From: Peribacillus simplex
GTDB lineage: Bacteria > Bacillota > Bacilli > Bacillales > DSM-1321
Assembly: GCF_001578185.1 (NCBI RefSeq)
Contig: NZ_CP011008.1
Coordinates: 1,330,001-1,394,000 of the forward strand
DNA: 64,000 bases
Direction of reading: 5' to 3'
Shown: one piece after another, positions 35,259-44,223 of the stretch
How the letters are laid out: every line of letters starts with the position of its first letter
Position numbering within the stretch: position 1 is the stretch's first letter
Notes under the pieces: model-generated
Seen by the model: the letters and a program-made list of their open reading frames with translations, nothing else
Databases searched by the model: none
Told to the model about the DNA's origin: nothing
Position numbers and translations under genes: made by a program

Positions 35259-35890
35259 TACTTAAAGTCTTTTATTATTTTTAAAAGGAGTTCGGAGGCA
35301 ATCTTTGGACTATCTGCATTCATGATTGCTGAAACGACTGCGGTACCGGATAGCCCGCTATCTGAAAGTGAGGAAATGTTATCGGCTGTGATACCCCCGA
35401 TTGCTACGGCAGGAATCGATACGCTGCGGCAAATTTCCTCCAAATCTTCAATGGCCATTAGCGTTGCATCTTGTTTGGTCTTCGTAGGGAAAACGGAACC
35501 GACTCCGATATAGTCTGCTCCATTTTGTTCGGCTTCGAGAGCTTCTTCAAGTGTGGAGACTGAAACACCGACAATCATATCGTCAGGAACCATTTGTTTG
35601 ATGACAGGCAGTGGAAGATCATCTTGCCCAATATGAATTCCGTCCGCTTCAACAGCGAGTGCTATATCTACCCGGTCATTAATGATAAGGGGAATGGACA
35701 GCTCGCTCAATAACTGTTTTAATGCAGAAGCCTTTTTATAAAAGGAGAGGGAGGAATTGTTTTTCTCTCTAAGTTGTACGATCGAAACTCCTCCTGAAAC
35801 CGATTCTGCAATGATTTTGGTCAATTCTTCTATTGCTATCGACTCTTCCGTAACTAAATATAGACTTAAATCAATTTGGGACTTCTTCAT
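35258..35890 (-). CDS. thiE: Thiamine-phosphate synthase
   Basis: A 210-aa TIM-barrel enzyme joining hydroxymethylpyrimidine diphosphate and thiazole phosphate to thiamine phosphate. Motifs are VQLREKN, LIINDRVDIALAVEADGIHIGQDD, VGVSVSTLEEA, ADYIGVGSVFPTKTK and AIGGITADN. Last gene of the TPP-controlled operon; its start overlaps the end of thiM by 20 bases. Confidence 0.95.
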   Translation of the reverse strand: MKKSQIDLSLYLVTEESIAIEELTKIIAESVSGGVSIVQLREKNNSSLSFYKKASALKQLLSELSIPLIINDRVDIALAVEADGIHIGQDDLPLPVIKQMVPDDMIVGVSVSTLEEALEAEQNGADYIGVGSVFPTKTKQDATLMAIEDLEEICRSVSIPAVAIGGITADNISSLSDSGLSGTAVVSAIMNADSPKIASELLLKIIKDFK

Positions 35891-36686
35891 TTATTTTCAC
35901 CTCATGCATCCATATTTCCTTATCCATTCTTGATATTGCATCCATTAATCGCACTCGAAACGTTCCTGTCCCTTCATCTTCTTGAAGTTTTGCAGCTGCC
36001 AGGTCCCCTGAAATGCTCATGGTCGAGATACCGGCAATTGCCGCAGAATAGAAATCGTCCGTGACTCCGGAAAAGGTGCCGATAAGAGCAGTGGCCATGC
36101 ATCCGGTACCAGTAACATTAGTTAAAAGGAGATTCCCGTTGTCGATAATTGACGTATGTTTTCCGTCGCTGACCGCATCCTTAGCCCCGCTGACCACGAT
36201 GATACTATTCAATTTATTTGCTGCTTGTGCAGCCAGCTCTGCATTGCTAATCGCTAGTTCCCCTGAATCCACTCCGCGTGTAACGATATCCCCCCCCATC
36301 AATCGAAGGATCTCACTCGCATTTCCGCGAATGATTTGGAAAGTAACCTTACTTAGGAGCTCTGTGACTTTCTCTGTCCGATAGGAGGTGGCACCCACTC
36401 CCACCGGGTCCAAAATGACTGGGATATTCAGGGCATTTGCCGTCTTGCCGGCAATCTCCATTGCTTCTAAGGCTTTATCATCAATCGTACCGAAATTCAG
36501 GACCAATGCATTCGCTAATTTGACCATATCCGCCACTTCACTGGGGCTCGATGTCATTACAGGTGAGCCACCGATGGCAAGGGTGACATTGGCACAGTCG
36601 TTGACCGTAACAAAGTTGGTGATTTGGTGAACGAGAGGTTTTCTTTCTCGTACTTTCACGAATAAATCGGCTGCAGCTACATTCAT
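35871..36686 (-). CDS. thiM: Hydroxyethylthiazole kinase
   Basis: A 271-aa ribokinase-like enzyme that phosphorylates the thiazole alcohol for thiamine salvage. VHQITNFVTVNDCANVTLAIGGSPVM is the family opening, ILDPVGVGATSYR the central block, and NVTGTGCMATALIG holds the catalytic Cys/anion hole. It overlaps thiD by 4 bases upstream and thiE downstream, so translation is coupled. Confidence 0.95.
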   Translation of the reverse strand: MNVAAADLFVKVRERKPLVHQITNFVTVNDCANVTLAIGGSPVMTSSPSEVADMVKLANALVLNFGTIDDKALEAMEIAGKTANALNIPVILDPVGVGATSYRTEKVTELLSKVTFQIIRGNASEILRLMGGDIVTRGVDSGELAISNAELAAQAANKLNSIIVVSGAKDAVSDGKHTSIIDNGNLLLTNVTGTGCMATALIGTFSGVTDDFYSAAIAGISTMSISGDLAAAKLQEDEGTGTFRVRLMDAISRMDKEIWMHEVKINEEVPN

Positions 36687-37489
36687 ATTAAGTCACTCCG
36701 TTCTTTTTTTGAAAATGAATGAAAATGATGGACAGGTCCATGCCCCCTACCGATTGAAAAGCTATTCCGTATCGCTTCGGAAATATAGGTCTTGGCCAGT
36801 TCAATCGACTCTTTCAATGGCAGTCCATTTGCCAGGTTGGATGTAATGGCGGATGATAGGGTACAGCCTGTACCATGTGTGTTTTGTGTATGAATGCGTT
36901 CTCCCTTGATCCATTGGAAGTCAGTTCCATCATAAAAAAGATCGTTTGGATTTCCTGCTGCATGGCCCCCTTTAAGTAAAACGGCTTTAGAACCTAGTTC
37001 ATGTATGGATATGCATGCCCTATAAAAATCTTGTTTCGTTCGAATCGACAAGCCAGTAAGGACTTCCGCTTCTGGTACATTCGGGGTTGCAAGTGTTGCA
37101 AGCGGAAGCAATTCCATTTTTAAGGCAGTGACAGCTTTTTCGTCTAGCAAATGGTGGCCGCTTTTTGAAATCATGACTGGGTCAAGGATAACGATGGAAG
37201 GTAAGTAGGTTTTAATGGAAGCAGCGACTGTTTTCACTATTTCTTTTGATCCAAGCATTCCTATTTTTACTGCATCGACATGAATATCCTCAAAGATGGC
37301 AGCAATTTGATCCGAGATGATAGCTGTTTCGATGGCCTGAACTGAACGCACTTCCATTGTGTTTTGTGCAGTTACGGCTGTAATGGCAGACATTCCAAAG
37401 ACACCATGTGCAGAAAATGTTTTTAAATCTGCTTGTATTCCAGCACCGCCCCCTGAATCAGAGCCTGCGATGGTTAATGCTGTTTTCAT
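36683..37489 (-). CDS. thiD: Hydroxymethylpyrimidine/phosphomethylpyrimidine kinase
   Basis: A 268-aa ribokinase-fold enzyme phosphorylating HMP to HMP diphosphate. [36 protein letters not shown] and [17 protein letters not shown] are the substrate, metal and catalytic motifs. The start overlaps the end of thiW by 32 bases. Third step of the salvage operon. Confidence 0.95.
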   Translation of the reverse strand: MKTALTIAGSDSGGGAGIQADLKTFSAHGVFGMSAITAVTAQNTMEVRSVQAIETAIISDQIAAIFEDIHVDAVKIGMLGSKEIVKTVAASIKTYLPSIVILDPVMISKSGHHLLDEKAVTALKMELLPLATLATPNVPEAEVLTGLSIRTKQDFYRACISIHELGSKAVLLKGGHAAGNPNDLFYDGTDFQWIKGERIHTQNTHGTGCTLSSAITSNLANGLPLKESIELAKTYISEAIRNSFSIGRGHGPVHHFHSFSKKERSDLI

Positions 37490-37985
37490 AAAAAATCCCC
37501 TTCATATAATTATTTTTTAGAAGTATTTTAAGTAATATGAAAGCTAAAAGCGCACCTGCGAATGAACTAAGCATAAAAGCTGGTAAAAAACCAAAAAGAG
37601 CAGCTTTTTCCCCCAAGAGGAGGAGTGCAAGTGGATAACAGGATAGGGATCCGAGAATGCCGGTCCCAATCACTTCCCCTAGACAGGCGAATTTCAAGCT
37701 TTGTGTTTTTCGATAAAGGACGGCAGCCAATAGTGCACCTATCATGCTGCCAGGAAAGGCGAAAATTGAACCGGTACCAGACATGTTTCTAATGATGGAA
37801 ACTAATAAAGCTTGTGTTACCGAATAGGCAGGTCCCAATAAAACGGCTGTCAGGACATTTGCCAGATGCTGTATAGGGAAGATTTTAGCAAATCCGACAG
37901 GGATGAAAATAAATGAACTGGTCAGAGTCGTTATACCCGTGAACATGGCAGTCAACGTCATTTTCTTGATTGGATTCATTATCAT
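37458..37985 (-). CDS. thiW: ECF transporter S component ThiW (thiazole uptake)
   Basis: About 175 aa with five to six membrane helices. [33 protein letters not shown] and the [23 protein letters not shown] region are characteristic of ThiW, the substrate-binding subunit for the thiazole precursor. It would use shared energizing subunits encoded elsewhere. I prefer the ATG at 37985 (AGGT upstream), 8 bases after tenA. Position with thiM supports thiazole as cargo. Confidence 0.88.
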   Translation of the reverse strand: MIMNPIKKMTLTAMFTGITTLTSSFIFIPVGFAKIFPIQHLANVLTAVLLGPAYSVTQALLVSIIRNMSGTGSIFAFPGSMIGALLAAVLYRKTQSLKFACLGEVIGTGILGSLSCYPLALLLLGEKAALFGFLPAFMLSSFAGALLAFILLKILLKNNYMKGIFYENSINHRRL

Positions 37986-37993
37986 GTCAATAC

Positions 37994-38683
37994 CTACAGT
38001 GGCCAATCCTGTTCATTTTGAACCATATCCCAGAATAAATATTCATATCGGGAAGTCACCAAAAAGTGCTTTTCTAATCTCAGAAGTTCCTTTTCAGGCA
38101 TGCCTCTTGTTAATTCCTCCAATAAAGCAATCAGCCACTTGTGTGCCTCACCGAATTCAGGAGATGAATAGGACCTTATCCAATCTGCGTAGCGGTTGTT
38201 TTCCAATGCTTCACCATTTTGTTTTTTTAATATCAAACCGATTTCATAATAATCCCAAGCACATGGTAGGAGACAAGCGATGAGGTCTGCCAAAGTCCCA
38301 TGCTGAGCTGCATTTAGCATGTAACCCGTGTAGGCTAAAGTGGTAGGCGTAGGTTCTGTTTCTTCCAATTCCTTGGTACTGATTCCGAATTCCGAAGCAT
38401 ATTGCCGATGGATATCCATTTCCACTTGAAGAGTTTCGTTTAAAATACTGGAAAATTTTGCCATAGTTTCGATATTATGAGCTTTGATGACACCTAGAGC
38501 AAAAAGCTTGGAATATTCCATGAGATAGATATAGTCCTGCTTCAAATAATAAGAAAATTTCTTTTCAGGAAGCGTGCCGTTTCCAATTGCCTGGACAAAG
38601 GGATGTGAATGGTTCCTTTTCCAAATTTCTTTTGCCCGTCCATGAAGTCTTTCACTGAAGGTTTCTAATTTAGTGTTCTCCAT
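37994..38683 (-). CDS. tenA: Thiaminase II / aminopyrimidine aminohydrolase TenA
   Basis: A 229-aa all-helical enzyme that hydrolyses aminopyrimidine breakdown products of thiamine to HMP. Visible family blocks are the N-terminal HPFVQAIGNGTLPEKKFSYYLKQDYIYL, LPCAWDYYEIG (catalytic Cys) and EFGEAHKWLIAL. It begins after AAAGGAGGAT and is the first gene after the TPP riboswitch, so the operon recycles damaged thiamine. Confidence 0.93.
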   Translation of the reverse strand: MENTKLETFSERLHGRAKEIWKRNHSHPFVQAIGNGTLPEKKFSYYLKQDYIYLMEYSKLFALGVIKAHNIETMAKFSSILNETLQVEMDIHRQYASEFGISTKELEETEPTPTTLAYTGYMLNAAQHGTLADLIACLLPCAWDYYEIGLILKKQNGEALENNRYADWIRSYSSPEFGEAHKWLIALLEELTRGMPEKELLRLEKHFLVTSRYEYLFWDMVQNEQDWPL

Positions 38684-38725
38684 TGTTCATCCTCCTTTAG
38701 AATAGATCCCCTATTTACATCCATA

Positions 38726-38755
38726 AAAAAAACCGCTCCTGAATACGGAACGGGG
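38726..38755 (-). terminator. Expression-platform terminator of the TPP riboswitch
   Basis: On the minus strand CCGTTCC pairs with GGAGCGG around GTATTCA, followed by TTTTTTTT. It lies between the aptamer and tenA. Confidence 0.8.
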
Positions 38756-38788
38756 TAGATGGATAAAGTCTGCAAATGGACGATATCA

Positions 38789-38879
38789 TCCACTTCCCTC
38801 CGCCGGTATGAGCCGGTTCAGGTTCAAAGGGTCCGGAACTAATTCCATCTCAGTCTAAAAAAAGACTCCCCTAGTGGTG
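38789..38879 (-). ncRNA. TPP (THI-element) riboswitch
   Basis: Read on the minus strand, the element shows ACTAGGGGAGTC, CTGAGATGG, ACCCTTTGAACCTGA and the closing ACCGGCG-AGGGAAGTGG, the universal TPP aptamer core. High TPP should favour the terminator at 38726 and shut off tenA-thiW-thiD-thiM-thiE. Confidence 0.97.
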
Positions 38880-39041
38880 TGAATTGTATGTAATTACTGA
38901 CATCATATCAGAAAGACAAGAAAATGCAACCCACATTTGAAAGGGGAAATCCATTTATGGCAAGTGGAAAAGGAAGAACCAGGTAATTGACTTTTGATGT
39001 TTATTGGGATAAAATCATTTCTACATCATTTATATATTGAA

Positions 39042-39147
39042 TTCTTATCCAGAGAGGTGGAGGGACTTGGCCCAAAGAAACCTCGGCAGCAGACCCATTT
39101 TGGGAACTGTGCTAAATCCAACAAGCATTTGCTTGGAAGATAAGAAG
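39042..39147 (+). ncRNA. SAM-I (S-box) riboswitch
   Basis: The P1 arms are TTCTTATC (39042) and GATAAGAA (39139). The conserved AGAGAGGTGGAGGGA, the GGCCCAAAGAAACCTCGGCAGC kink-turn region (in part), the GGAACTGTGCTAAATCC core and the final hairpin are all present. It has its own terminator at 39165-39200. No methionine, cysteine or SAM gene follows; the next gene is a 62-aa FbpA-like protein 176 bases on. Confidence 0.97.
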
Positions 39148-39164
39148 AGCCGTACGGACACTGT

Positions 39165-39200
39165 AAGCCTCTTCTTGAATTAGAAGAGGCTTTTATTTTT
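39165..39200 (+). terminator. Expression-platform terminator of the SAM riboswitch
   Basis: AAGCCTCTTCT pairs perfectly with AGAAGAGGCTT around TGAATT, followed by TTATTTTT. Confidence 0.88.
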
Positions 39201-39323
39201 GCGGAATAACGTTTAGTGGCATACTAGAAAAGGTATATATAATTTGGTGAAATCAAACCGGTTAATACAGTTTAGCTCAACTAGAAGCGGGCTCTATGAT
39301 GACTAGGAAAGGAGCCATTTACA

Positions 39324-39511
39324 TGGCAGAATTATTTAAGAGGATTGAACAGAGGAAGGCAATGCTTATTGAAGAGTTATTGGCCAATGGAGTATACAAA
39401 ACCTCTGATGAAAGGCACCTTTATGATGCCCCGTTAAAAGTACTTGAAAATGAATATAAGATTGTAATAAATAGACCAAATAACGAGTCTCCTTCGGAAT
39501 GGATGACATAG
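39324..39511 (+). CDS. FbpA-like small protein (Fur-regulated basic protein family)
   Basis: 62 aa from ATG 39324 after AAAGGAGCC. FKRIEQRKAMLIEELLANGVYKTSD then LYDAPLKVLENEYKIV matches the small FbpA domain, whose B. subtilis member helps the iron-sparing sRNA FsrA. Upstream TATAAT near 39235 may be its own promoter. No clear Fur box was seen. It also stands just downstream of the SAM riboswitch terminator. Confidence 0.7.
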
Positions 39512-39550
39512 TATCCGATAGGCTATAATCTTGGGATAAGAGATATGATG

Positions 39551-39590
39551 TAAGCATTCGCAGTCTATACTTGTGGATGCTTTTTTTATT
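39551..39590 (+). terminator. Rho-independent terminator
   Basis: AAGCATTC pairs with GGATGCTT (one G-U pair), followed by TTTTTATTTG. Confidence 0.75.
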
Positions 39591-39762
39591 TGTGTTTATA
39601 TAGGGGATGACACAATATATACATATTCAGAAAATGAAATAGGCTTTTTATCACATTTAAATAGTAAAATTACACATTTAATTTCAAATAAATAGTTGAT
39701 TTTAACTATAAGTTTCATTATGATGAAGGTGTAAAAAAATTGAATAAATGGGAGGTGGCTTG

Positions 39763-39936
39763 ATGATTTGCCAGAAGGTAACTGTAGAAAAAGTAGAAGA
39801 GAAGAGACAAGAAATGATTAAATTGGCGGCAATTTATGGTTTAACAAGTCTTCTAACTGTTCAAGCAAGCCAAGAATTGGATACGCTGTTGAATGCATTA
39901 ACAAATAAAAGAGATTCTGAATATTTTTCCCTTTAA
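39763..39936 (+). CDS. Spo0E family sporulation aspartyl phosphatase
   Basis: 57 aa. KVEEKRQEMIKLAAIYGLTS followed by SQELDTLLNAL is the full Spo0E signature; SQELD carries the acidic residue needed to dephosphorylate Spo0A~P. It would delay sporulation. ATG 39763 follows GGGAGGTGG. Stands alone between terminators. Confidence 0.88.
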   Translation: MICQKVTVEKVEEKRQEMIKLAAIYGLTSLLTVQASQELDTLLNALTNKRDSEYFSL

Positions 39937-39984
39937 GAAAGTATATAGATATTTCTAAATTCTCCATTTCGGCCTCGTTTAATC

Positions 39985-40020
39985 TGAAAAAGGCTACTGC
40001 TCAAGGCAATAGCTTTTAAA
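39985..40020. terminator. Bidirectional terminator
   Basis: AAAAGGCTACTGC pairs with GCAATAGCTTTT (small mismatch) between the convergent spo0E-like and ywnH genes. Confidence 0.7.
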
Positions 40021-40028
40021 TGAATATT

Positions 40029-40538
40029 TTAATTATCGACACGTTTCCCAAGTATAATCAAATCTCTTTCAATGCCATCGAGCTCTGCAACTCGAGGCAA
40101 ATTTGCCCATTTTTCAAACCCGAATTTTGAAAAAAGCTTCAGGCTAGGTATATTGTGGGCAAAAATGAAACCTAATAAAGTCTTCACCCCTAATTTAGGG
40201 CTCACTTCAATTGCCTTTTGAATCGAAATTTGTCCGATTCCTTTTCCCCGGAAATAATCATCGATATAAATGCTGATTTCGGCCGTAGAATCATAAGCTG
40301 GCCGGCCATAGAAAGATTGAAAGCTCATCCATCCGGCAGTTTGCCCTTCTATAGTAATGATATATAGCGGTCGACTTTCTGAATGATGTTCCTCAAACCA
40401 TTTAACCCTCGATTGTACGGATACAGGTTCCGTATCTGCCGTGACCATTCTTGAAGCAATTGTCGAATTATATATTTCAACGATTCTGGGTAAATCCGAA
40501 AGTGCTGCCTCCCTAAACTCTATGTGCTCTGCCATCAT
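40029..40538 (-). CDS. ywnH: GNAT N-acetyltransferase, YwnH/phosphinothricin acetyltransferase type
   Basis: 169 aa. IVEIYNSTIASRMVTADTEPVSVQSR and FYGRPAYDSTAEISIYIDDYFRGKGIG (the acetyl-CoA loop) match B. subtilis YwnH closely. Such enzymes acetylate glutamate analogues such as methionine sulfoximine or phosphinothricin. The ATG at 40538 or 40535 follows AGGAGTTTAA. Monocistronic. Confidence 0.9.
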   Translation of the reverse strand: MMAEHIEFREAALSDLPRIVEIYNSTIASRMVTADTEPVSVQSRVKWFEEHHSESRPLYIITIEGQTAGWMSFQSFYGRPAYDSTAEISIYIDDYFRGKGIGQISIQKAIEVSPKLGVKTLLGFIFAHNIPSLKLFSKFGFEKWANLPRVAELDGIERDLIILGKRVDN

Positions 40539-40758
40539 TTAAACTCCTATCTATCATTTATATTCAATCTCCAGAATAAAGGGTATCATCCCGCTTACAT
40601 AAAGGCCGGTGAATGAAGCCCAATCCATTGAAAGTTTTATATTATCATACACTCTTTACTATTTATCTGACAATTCATTTTTGTATGTTAAAACTACAGA
40701 TTTTTGGGTATTTAAAATGATGAAATACTTCATAGTAAATAGACAAAAGGAGAACCCA

Positions 40759-41460
40759 ATGAAAAAAGTAGCAGGTTTGTTAATTATTGTACTAGTTATT
40801 TGTTTTGCTGCATATAAATTTCAGGCCTCGGAGTCGAAAGATGTGCAAAGGGTAATGGCTTTTGGAGATTCGTTAACCTATGGAAAAGGGGATAAGGACG
40901 GGGAGGGATATGTAGAAGGTCTGGAGGATGAATTGAATAATCCGGAATCGGAACAAAAAGTGAGTTTTTGGAATTACGGTATAAAAGGTCAGGAAACGGA
41001 TGGGGTCATGAATCAGCTTGATGATTACCGCCTTAAATCGAAACTTGATAAAGCCGATACTTTCATCGTTTATATTGGAACCAATGACTTGATCAATAGT
41101 AACGGCGGTGACTTGAAGAAAATAAGTGATCGAAAAATCGATGAGGGTAAACGGGAGTATATCAACCATCTTGATAAGATTACTTCGACACTGATAAAGG
41201 CAAACGATAAAGCGGATATACTTGTAGTGGGACTGTATAATCCGATTAAAGATAATCAAAAACTTGAAAAGCACATCCAAGATTATAACCAATCAATAAT
41301 GGGAATAGCGAAAAAGGATAAAAGGATGGTATTCATTCCTACAAATGATCTTTTTGAGAATAAAAAGAAAACCGAGTATTTCAGTGATAAGATTCATCCC
41401 AATGAAAAGGGATATCAGCTCATTACGAATCGGATTTTGGAAAGTTATCATTTCAAATGA
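40759..41460 (+). CDS. SGNH/GDSL-family hydrolase, membrane-anchored or secreted
   Basis: 233 aa from ATG 40759, after AAAAGGAGAACC; the longer frame upstream lacks a ribosome site. The N-terminal helix KVAGLLIIVLVICFAAYKF anchors or exports it. Block I is MAFGDSLTYGKG (Ser nucleophile), block III GTNDL, and block V SDKIHPNEKGY (Asp-x-x-His). An esterase or lipase acting outside the cell; substrate unknown. Confidence 0.88.
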   Translation: MKKVAGLLIIVLVICFAAYKFQASESKDVQRVMAFGDSLTYGKGDKDGEGYVEGLEDELNNPESEQKVSFWNYGIKGQETDGVMNQLDDYRLKSKLDKADTFIVYIGTNDLINSNGGDLKKISDRKIDEGKREYINHLDKITSTLIKANDKADILVVGLYNPIKDNQKLEKHIQDYNQSIMGIAKKDKRMVFIPTNDLFENKKKTEYFSDKIHPNEKGYQLITNRILESYHFK

Positions 41461-41487
41461 AAGTAAAAATGCACAGAAGGCTGAATT

Positions 41488-41541
41488 ATACCCTGGATAA
41501 CGGACATACATAAAAAAGTGTCCCTTATCCGGGTTTTTTTG
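41488..41541 (+). terminator. Rho-independent terminator
   Basis: CCTGGATAACGGACA pairs imperfectly with TGTCCCTTATCCGG, followed by GTTTTTTT. Confidence 0.75.
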
Positions 41542-41549
41542 AGATTGAG

Positions 41550-42100
41550 ACTGTTCCCGTTGATTTAATGGCTGCTGTTCTTACTTTTGCGGGCGTATTT
41601 TACTTTTATCCCTATTTATGCTGAGGCATTAGGTATGACATCTATTACAAGTTATTTCTTTGTAATCTTCGCACTCTTTATAATACTGTCACGTCCATTT
41701 GTTGGAAAACTATTTGATCGTAAAGGAGCAAATCATATAGTCTATCCATTCGTATTAATTTTTATCATAGGTATGATCATTTTGAGTCAAGCACATACCA
41801 TGAATGCATTTTTAAGTGCAGGAGCAATCATAGGAGAAGAGTTTGGTGTTCTTCAACCTGCTATGCAAACTCTTCTGTTCAGTCAGTAAAAACTGAGCGA
41901 AAAGGGTTAGCAACTTCAACGTTTTTTTTATTCAATGATTTAGGTGTGGCATTAGGTTCCTTCACTATAGGTATTGTCTCCTCACATACTACCTATAGTT
42001 TTGTATATATAGTATGTGAGCTGTAATGATTTTTCTTTATGTTCTTTATTATTGCTTACAACATCGCAAAGTCATTGCTATTTGGAGCTATTTCGGAAGT
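41550..42100 (+). pseudogene. MFS transporter pseudogene (C-terminal half)
   Basis: Starting near 41560 the readable protein is LMAAVLTFAGVL, then FIPIYAEALGMTSITSYFFVIFALFIILSRPFVGKLFDRKG, a typical major facilitator helix pair with the DRKG loop. It goes on to AGAIIGEEFGVLQPAMQTLLF, a frameshift and stop at 41888, KTERKGLATSTFFLFNDLGVALGSF, and a last helix split by another shift near 42020. The N-terminal half is missing. It resembles multidrug or metallophore exporters but cannot function. Confidence 0.75.
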
Positions 42101-42269
42101 CATTTGTATTAGGTGAATTTTACCTTTATGACTATAATAGAGCTTTTCGAAAAATAGACAACTATAAATCGGTTCGTTTCTGTCAAAAAGCATTATTATT
42201 TTACACATTCATATAGAAAATGGAATAATTAAAGAAGATTAGCTAGGCCATAAGAGGAGATGCTATAAA

Positions 42270-42740
42270 ATGAAAATATCAGTGAAGAACTTTTAATTGC
42301 GGTCAAAGGACTTTCGGATGAACAACTAGACGCCCATCCTGAAAAAGGACGTTGGAGCATCATTCAGGTATTGGATCATTTATATTTAATGGAGAAGGCC
42401 ATAACAAGAATATTGCCGATAAATTGAAAAGCGATGAAAGCATTCCAGCTGTGGATAAACCAATCGAGCTTACTTTAAATCGAGAATTGAAGGTTCAGGC
42501 CCCGCCATTTGTCATTCCGTCAGAATCATTCCAAACTTTGAGCAAGGTTAAGGATAAGTTGTCCGAATCCCGCAAAGCCTTTATACAAGAGTTGATCATG
42601 CAAAACGAAATGATCTCGAACAAAAGTCTTTTCCTCACCCTTTGTTTAAAGAATTAAGCTTGAAGCAATGGATTACTTTCGTGGGACTTCATGAAAAACG
42701 GCAATTAATGCAAATAGAAGAATTGAAATCAAAGTTATAA
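42270..42740 (+). pseudogene. DinB-superfamily protein pseudogene
   Basis: From ATG 42270 a shift leads into SEELLIAVKGLSDEQLDAHPEKGRWSIIQVLDHLYLMEKA, the first DinB four-helix block with a putative metal His. A second shift then leads into DKLKSDESIPAVDKPIELTLNRELKVQAPP and SKVKDKLSESRKAFIQEL. A third shift leads into the end PLFKELSLKQWITFVGLHEKRQ to the stop at 42738. All parts of the family are there in order, so decay is recent. Confidence 0.8.
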
Positions 42741-42745
42741 TAGAA

Positions 42746-42782
42746 GAAAAACTCATCCGTCTTTGGTTGAGTTTTTCACTTT
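42746..42782 (+). terminator. Rho-independent terminator
   Basis: GAAAAACTCA pairs with TGAGTTTTTC around about 11 bases. Confidence 0.7.
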
Positions 42783-42815
42783 CTGACAGTTATTCGTAAA
42801 GGAAGGATTTTTTTA

Positions 42816-43355
42816 GTGAAAGCTACTTGGGTAAGGACATGTTTGGTATTGGGCTTTTTCGGATTATTGTTGGGGCTCTTGTTCAAGTATATGGTTCCGC
42901 CTGATCTAGATGAAATCAAACTGACTGACGAGCTTAATCCGATCGTTGCCGAAAAAAAAGATGAGCTCATTCAACAGGCTAATGACAAAGGCATCCCGGT
43001 AATCATTACAGCGGGGTTCCGGTCATTAGCCGAGCAAAATGAACTCTATGAAAAAGGCCGATTAACCAAGGGCAAAGTCGTAACGAATGCAAAAGGAGGG
43101 GAGTCGCTTCATAATTTCGGTTTGGCGATAGATTTTGCCCTCCTTAACAAACAAGGCGAGGCCATTTGGGATATGGGTTATGATGGCAATCATAATGGGA
43201 AGTCGGATTGGATGGAAGTCGTAACCATCGCTAAAGGGTTAGGTTTTGATTGGGGCGGGGATTGGGCAGGGTTTAAGGATTATCCTCATTTACAAATGAC
43301 ATTTGGCTTGAGCCTGCGTGAGCTGCAACAAGGCAAGCAACCAAATGGGCAGTGA
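42816..43355 (+). CDS. cwlK: L-alanyl-D-glutamate endopeptidase CwlK-like (M15)
   Basis: 179 aa. One N-terminal membrane/signal helix is followed by the VanY/M15 domain. GFRSLAEQNELYEKGR, the zinc-site GGESLHNFGLAIDFAL (His and Asp) and YPHLQM (His) are intact, and WDMGYDGNHNGKSDWMEVV matches B. subtilis CwlK. It cuts L-Ala-D-Glu bonds in wall peptides. The start is GTG 42816 after AAGGAAGG. Confidence 0.88.
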   Translation: MKATWVRTCLVLGFFGLLLGLLFKYMVPPDLDEIKLTDELNPIVAEKKDELIQQANDKGIPVIITAGFRSLAEQNELYEKGRLTKGKVVTNAKGGESLHNFGLAIDFALLNKQGEAIWDMGYDGNHNGKSDWMEVVTIAKGLGFDWGGDWAGFKDYPHLQMTFGLSLRELQQGKQPNGQ

Positions 43356-43487
43356 AAGTGTGGCGCTTTATTTTAAGGCCGAATAATTTTGACTAATAGC
43401 AGGAAAATAAGCATGTATATTGCTTTACAGGTAAGAATTCGATAAAGTGGACTAGTGAGAAATCAGACAAAAAGGAGTGCAGTCACC

Positions 43488-44030
43488 ATGGAAGAAATAA
43501 AACATTGCCGGGATTCTTTGGTCATAAAAACAAGCCTTGTCCTCCCACCGGATACAAATAATATTGGTACGATGTTCGGAGGCAAATTAATGGCATACAT
43601 TGATGATGTAGCGGCTATATCCGCCATGCGGCATGCGAGAAGCAACGTCGTGACGGCATCAACTGATTCTGTCGATTTTCTGCACCCTATTCACGAAGGA
43701 AATGCAGTTTGCCTTGAAAGCTTCGTGACGTATACGGGCAGAACATCAATGGAAATCATCGTAAAGGTGATTGCGGAGGATTTAGTTACAGGAGATCGGA
43801 ATTTATGCGTCATTTCCTTTTTGACCTTTGTTGCCATTAATGAAGTAGGTAAACCAATTCCGGTTCCGCGTTTGGTTCCCGAAACAGAGATGGAAATGAA
43901 TTTAAATGAATCGGCAAAACAACGGGCCCAAATAAGGAAAAAAAGAAGAGAAGATACACAGTTCATTGCAAGTACCTTCGGTGTGAAACTGCCATGGACC
44001 GATCAATCAAATCCAGGATTATATAAATAA
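43488..44030 (+). CDS. ykhA: Acyl-CoA thioesterase, hotdog fold (YkhA-like)
   Basis: 180 aa from ATG 43488, after AAAAAGGAGTGCAG. NNIGTMFGGKLMAYIDDVAAISAMRHARSNVVTASTD is the hotdog catalytic region (Asp in the central helix), and VDFLHPIHEGNAVCLESFVTYTGRTSMEI completes it. Such enzymes hydrolyse acyl-CoA thioesters; chain preference is unknown. Followed by a clear terminator. Confidence 0.9.
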   Translation: MEEIKHCRDSLVIKTSLVLPPDTNNIGTMFGGKLMAYIDDVAAISAMRHARSNVVTASTDSVDFLHPIHEGNAVCLESFVTYTGRTSMEIIVKVIAEDLVTGDRNLCVISFLTFVAINEVGKPIPVPRLVPETEMEMNLNESAKQRAQIRKKRREDTQFIASTFGVKLPWTDQSNPGLYK

Positions 44031-44160
44031 GATACGGTACCTTCAGCAGTTCATTGCCAGGGGTTCAAAATTTTTGGGGAACTCTCATGAATTGGTTTTA
44101 TACAGTGATTTATATAAAATACCTGATAGATGCTTTTTTACCCAAATGGGGCACATACGT

Positions 44161-44195
44161 GAAAAGACGCTTGGACAGCCAAGCGTCTTTTTCTG
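44161..44195 (+). terminator. Bidirectional terminator between ykhA and yetJ
   Basis: AAAAGACGCTTGG pairs perfectly with CCAAGCGTCTTTT around ACAG, with T-rich tail. Confidence 0.88.
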
Positions 44196-44223
44196 TTACC
44201 ATGTAGGATTGGATACCATCCTT

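Noticed and set aside
39201-39323. Fur box in front of the FbpA-like gene
   Set aside because: Searched for a GATAATGATAATCATTATC-like palindrome; none is present.
41587-41889. Intact small transporter
   Set aside because: It is only the middle of a major facilitator gene; the N-terminal half is missing and the rest continues in another frame.
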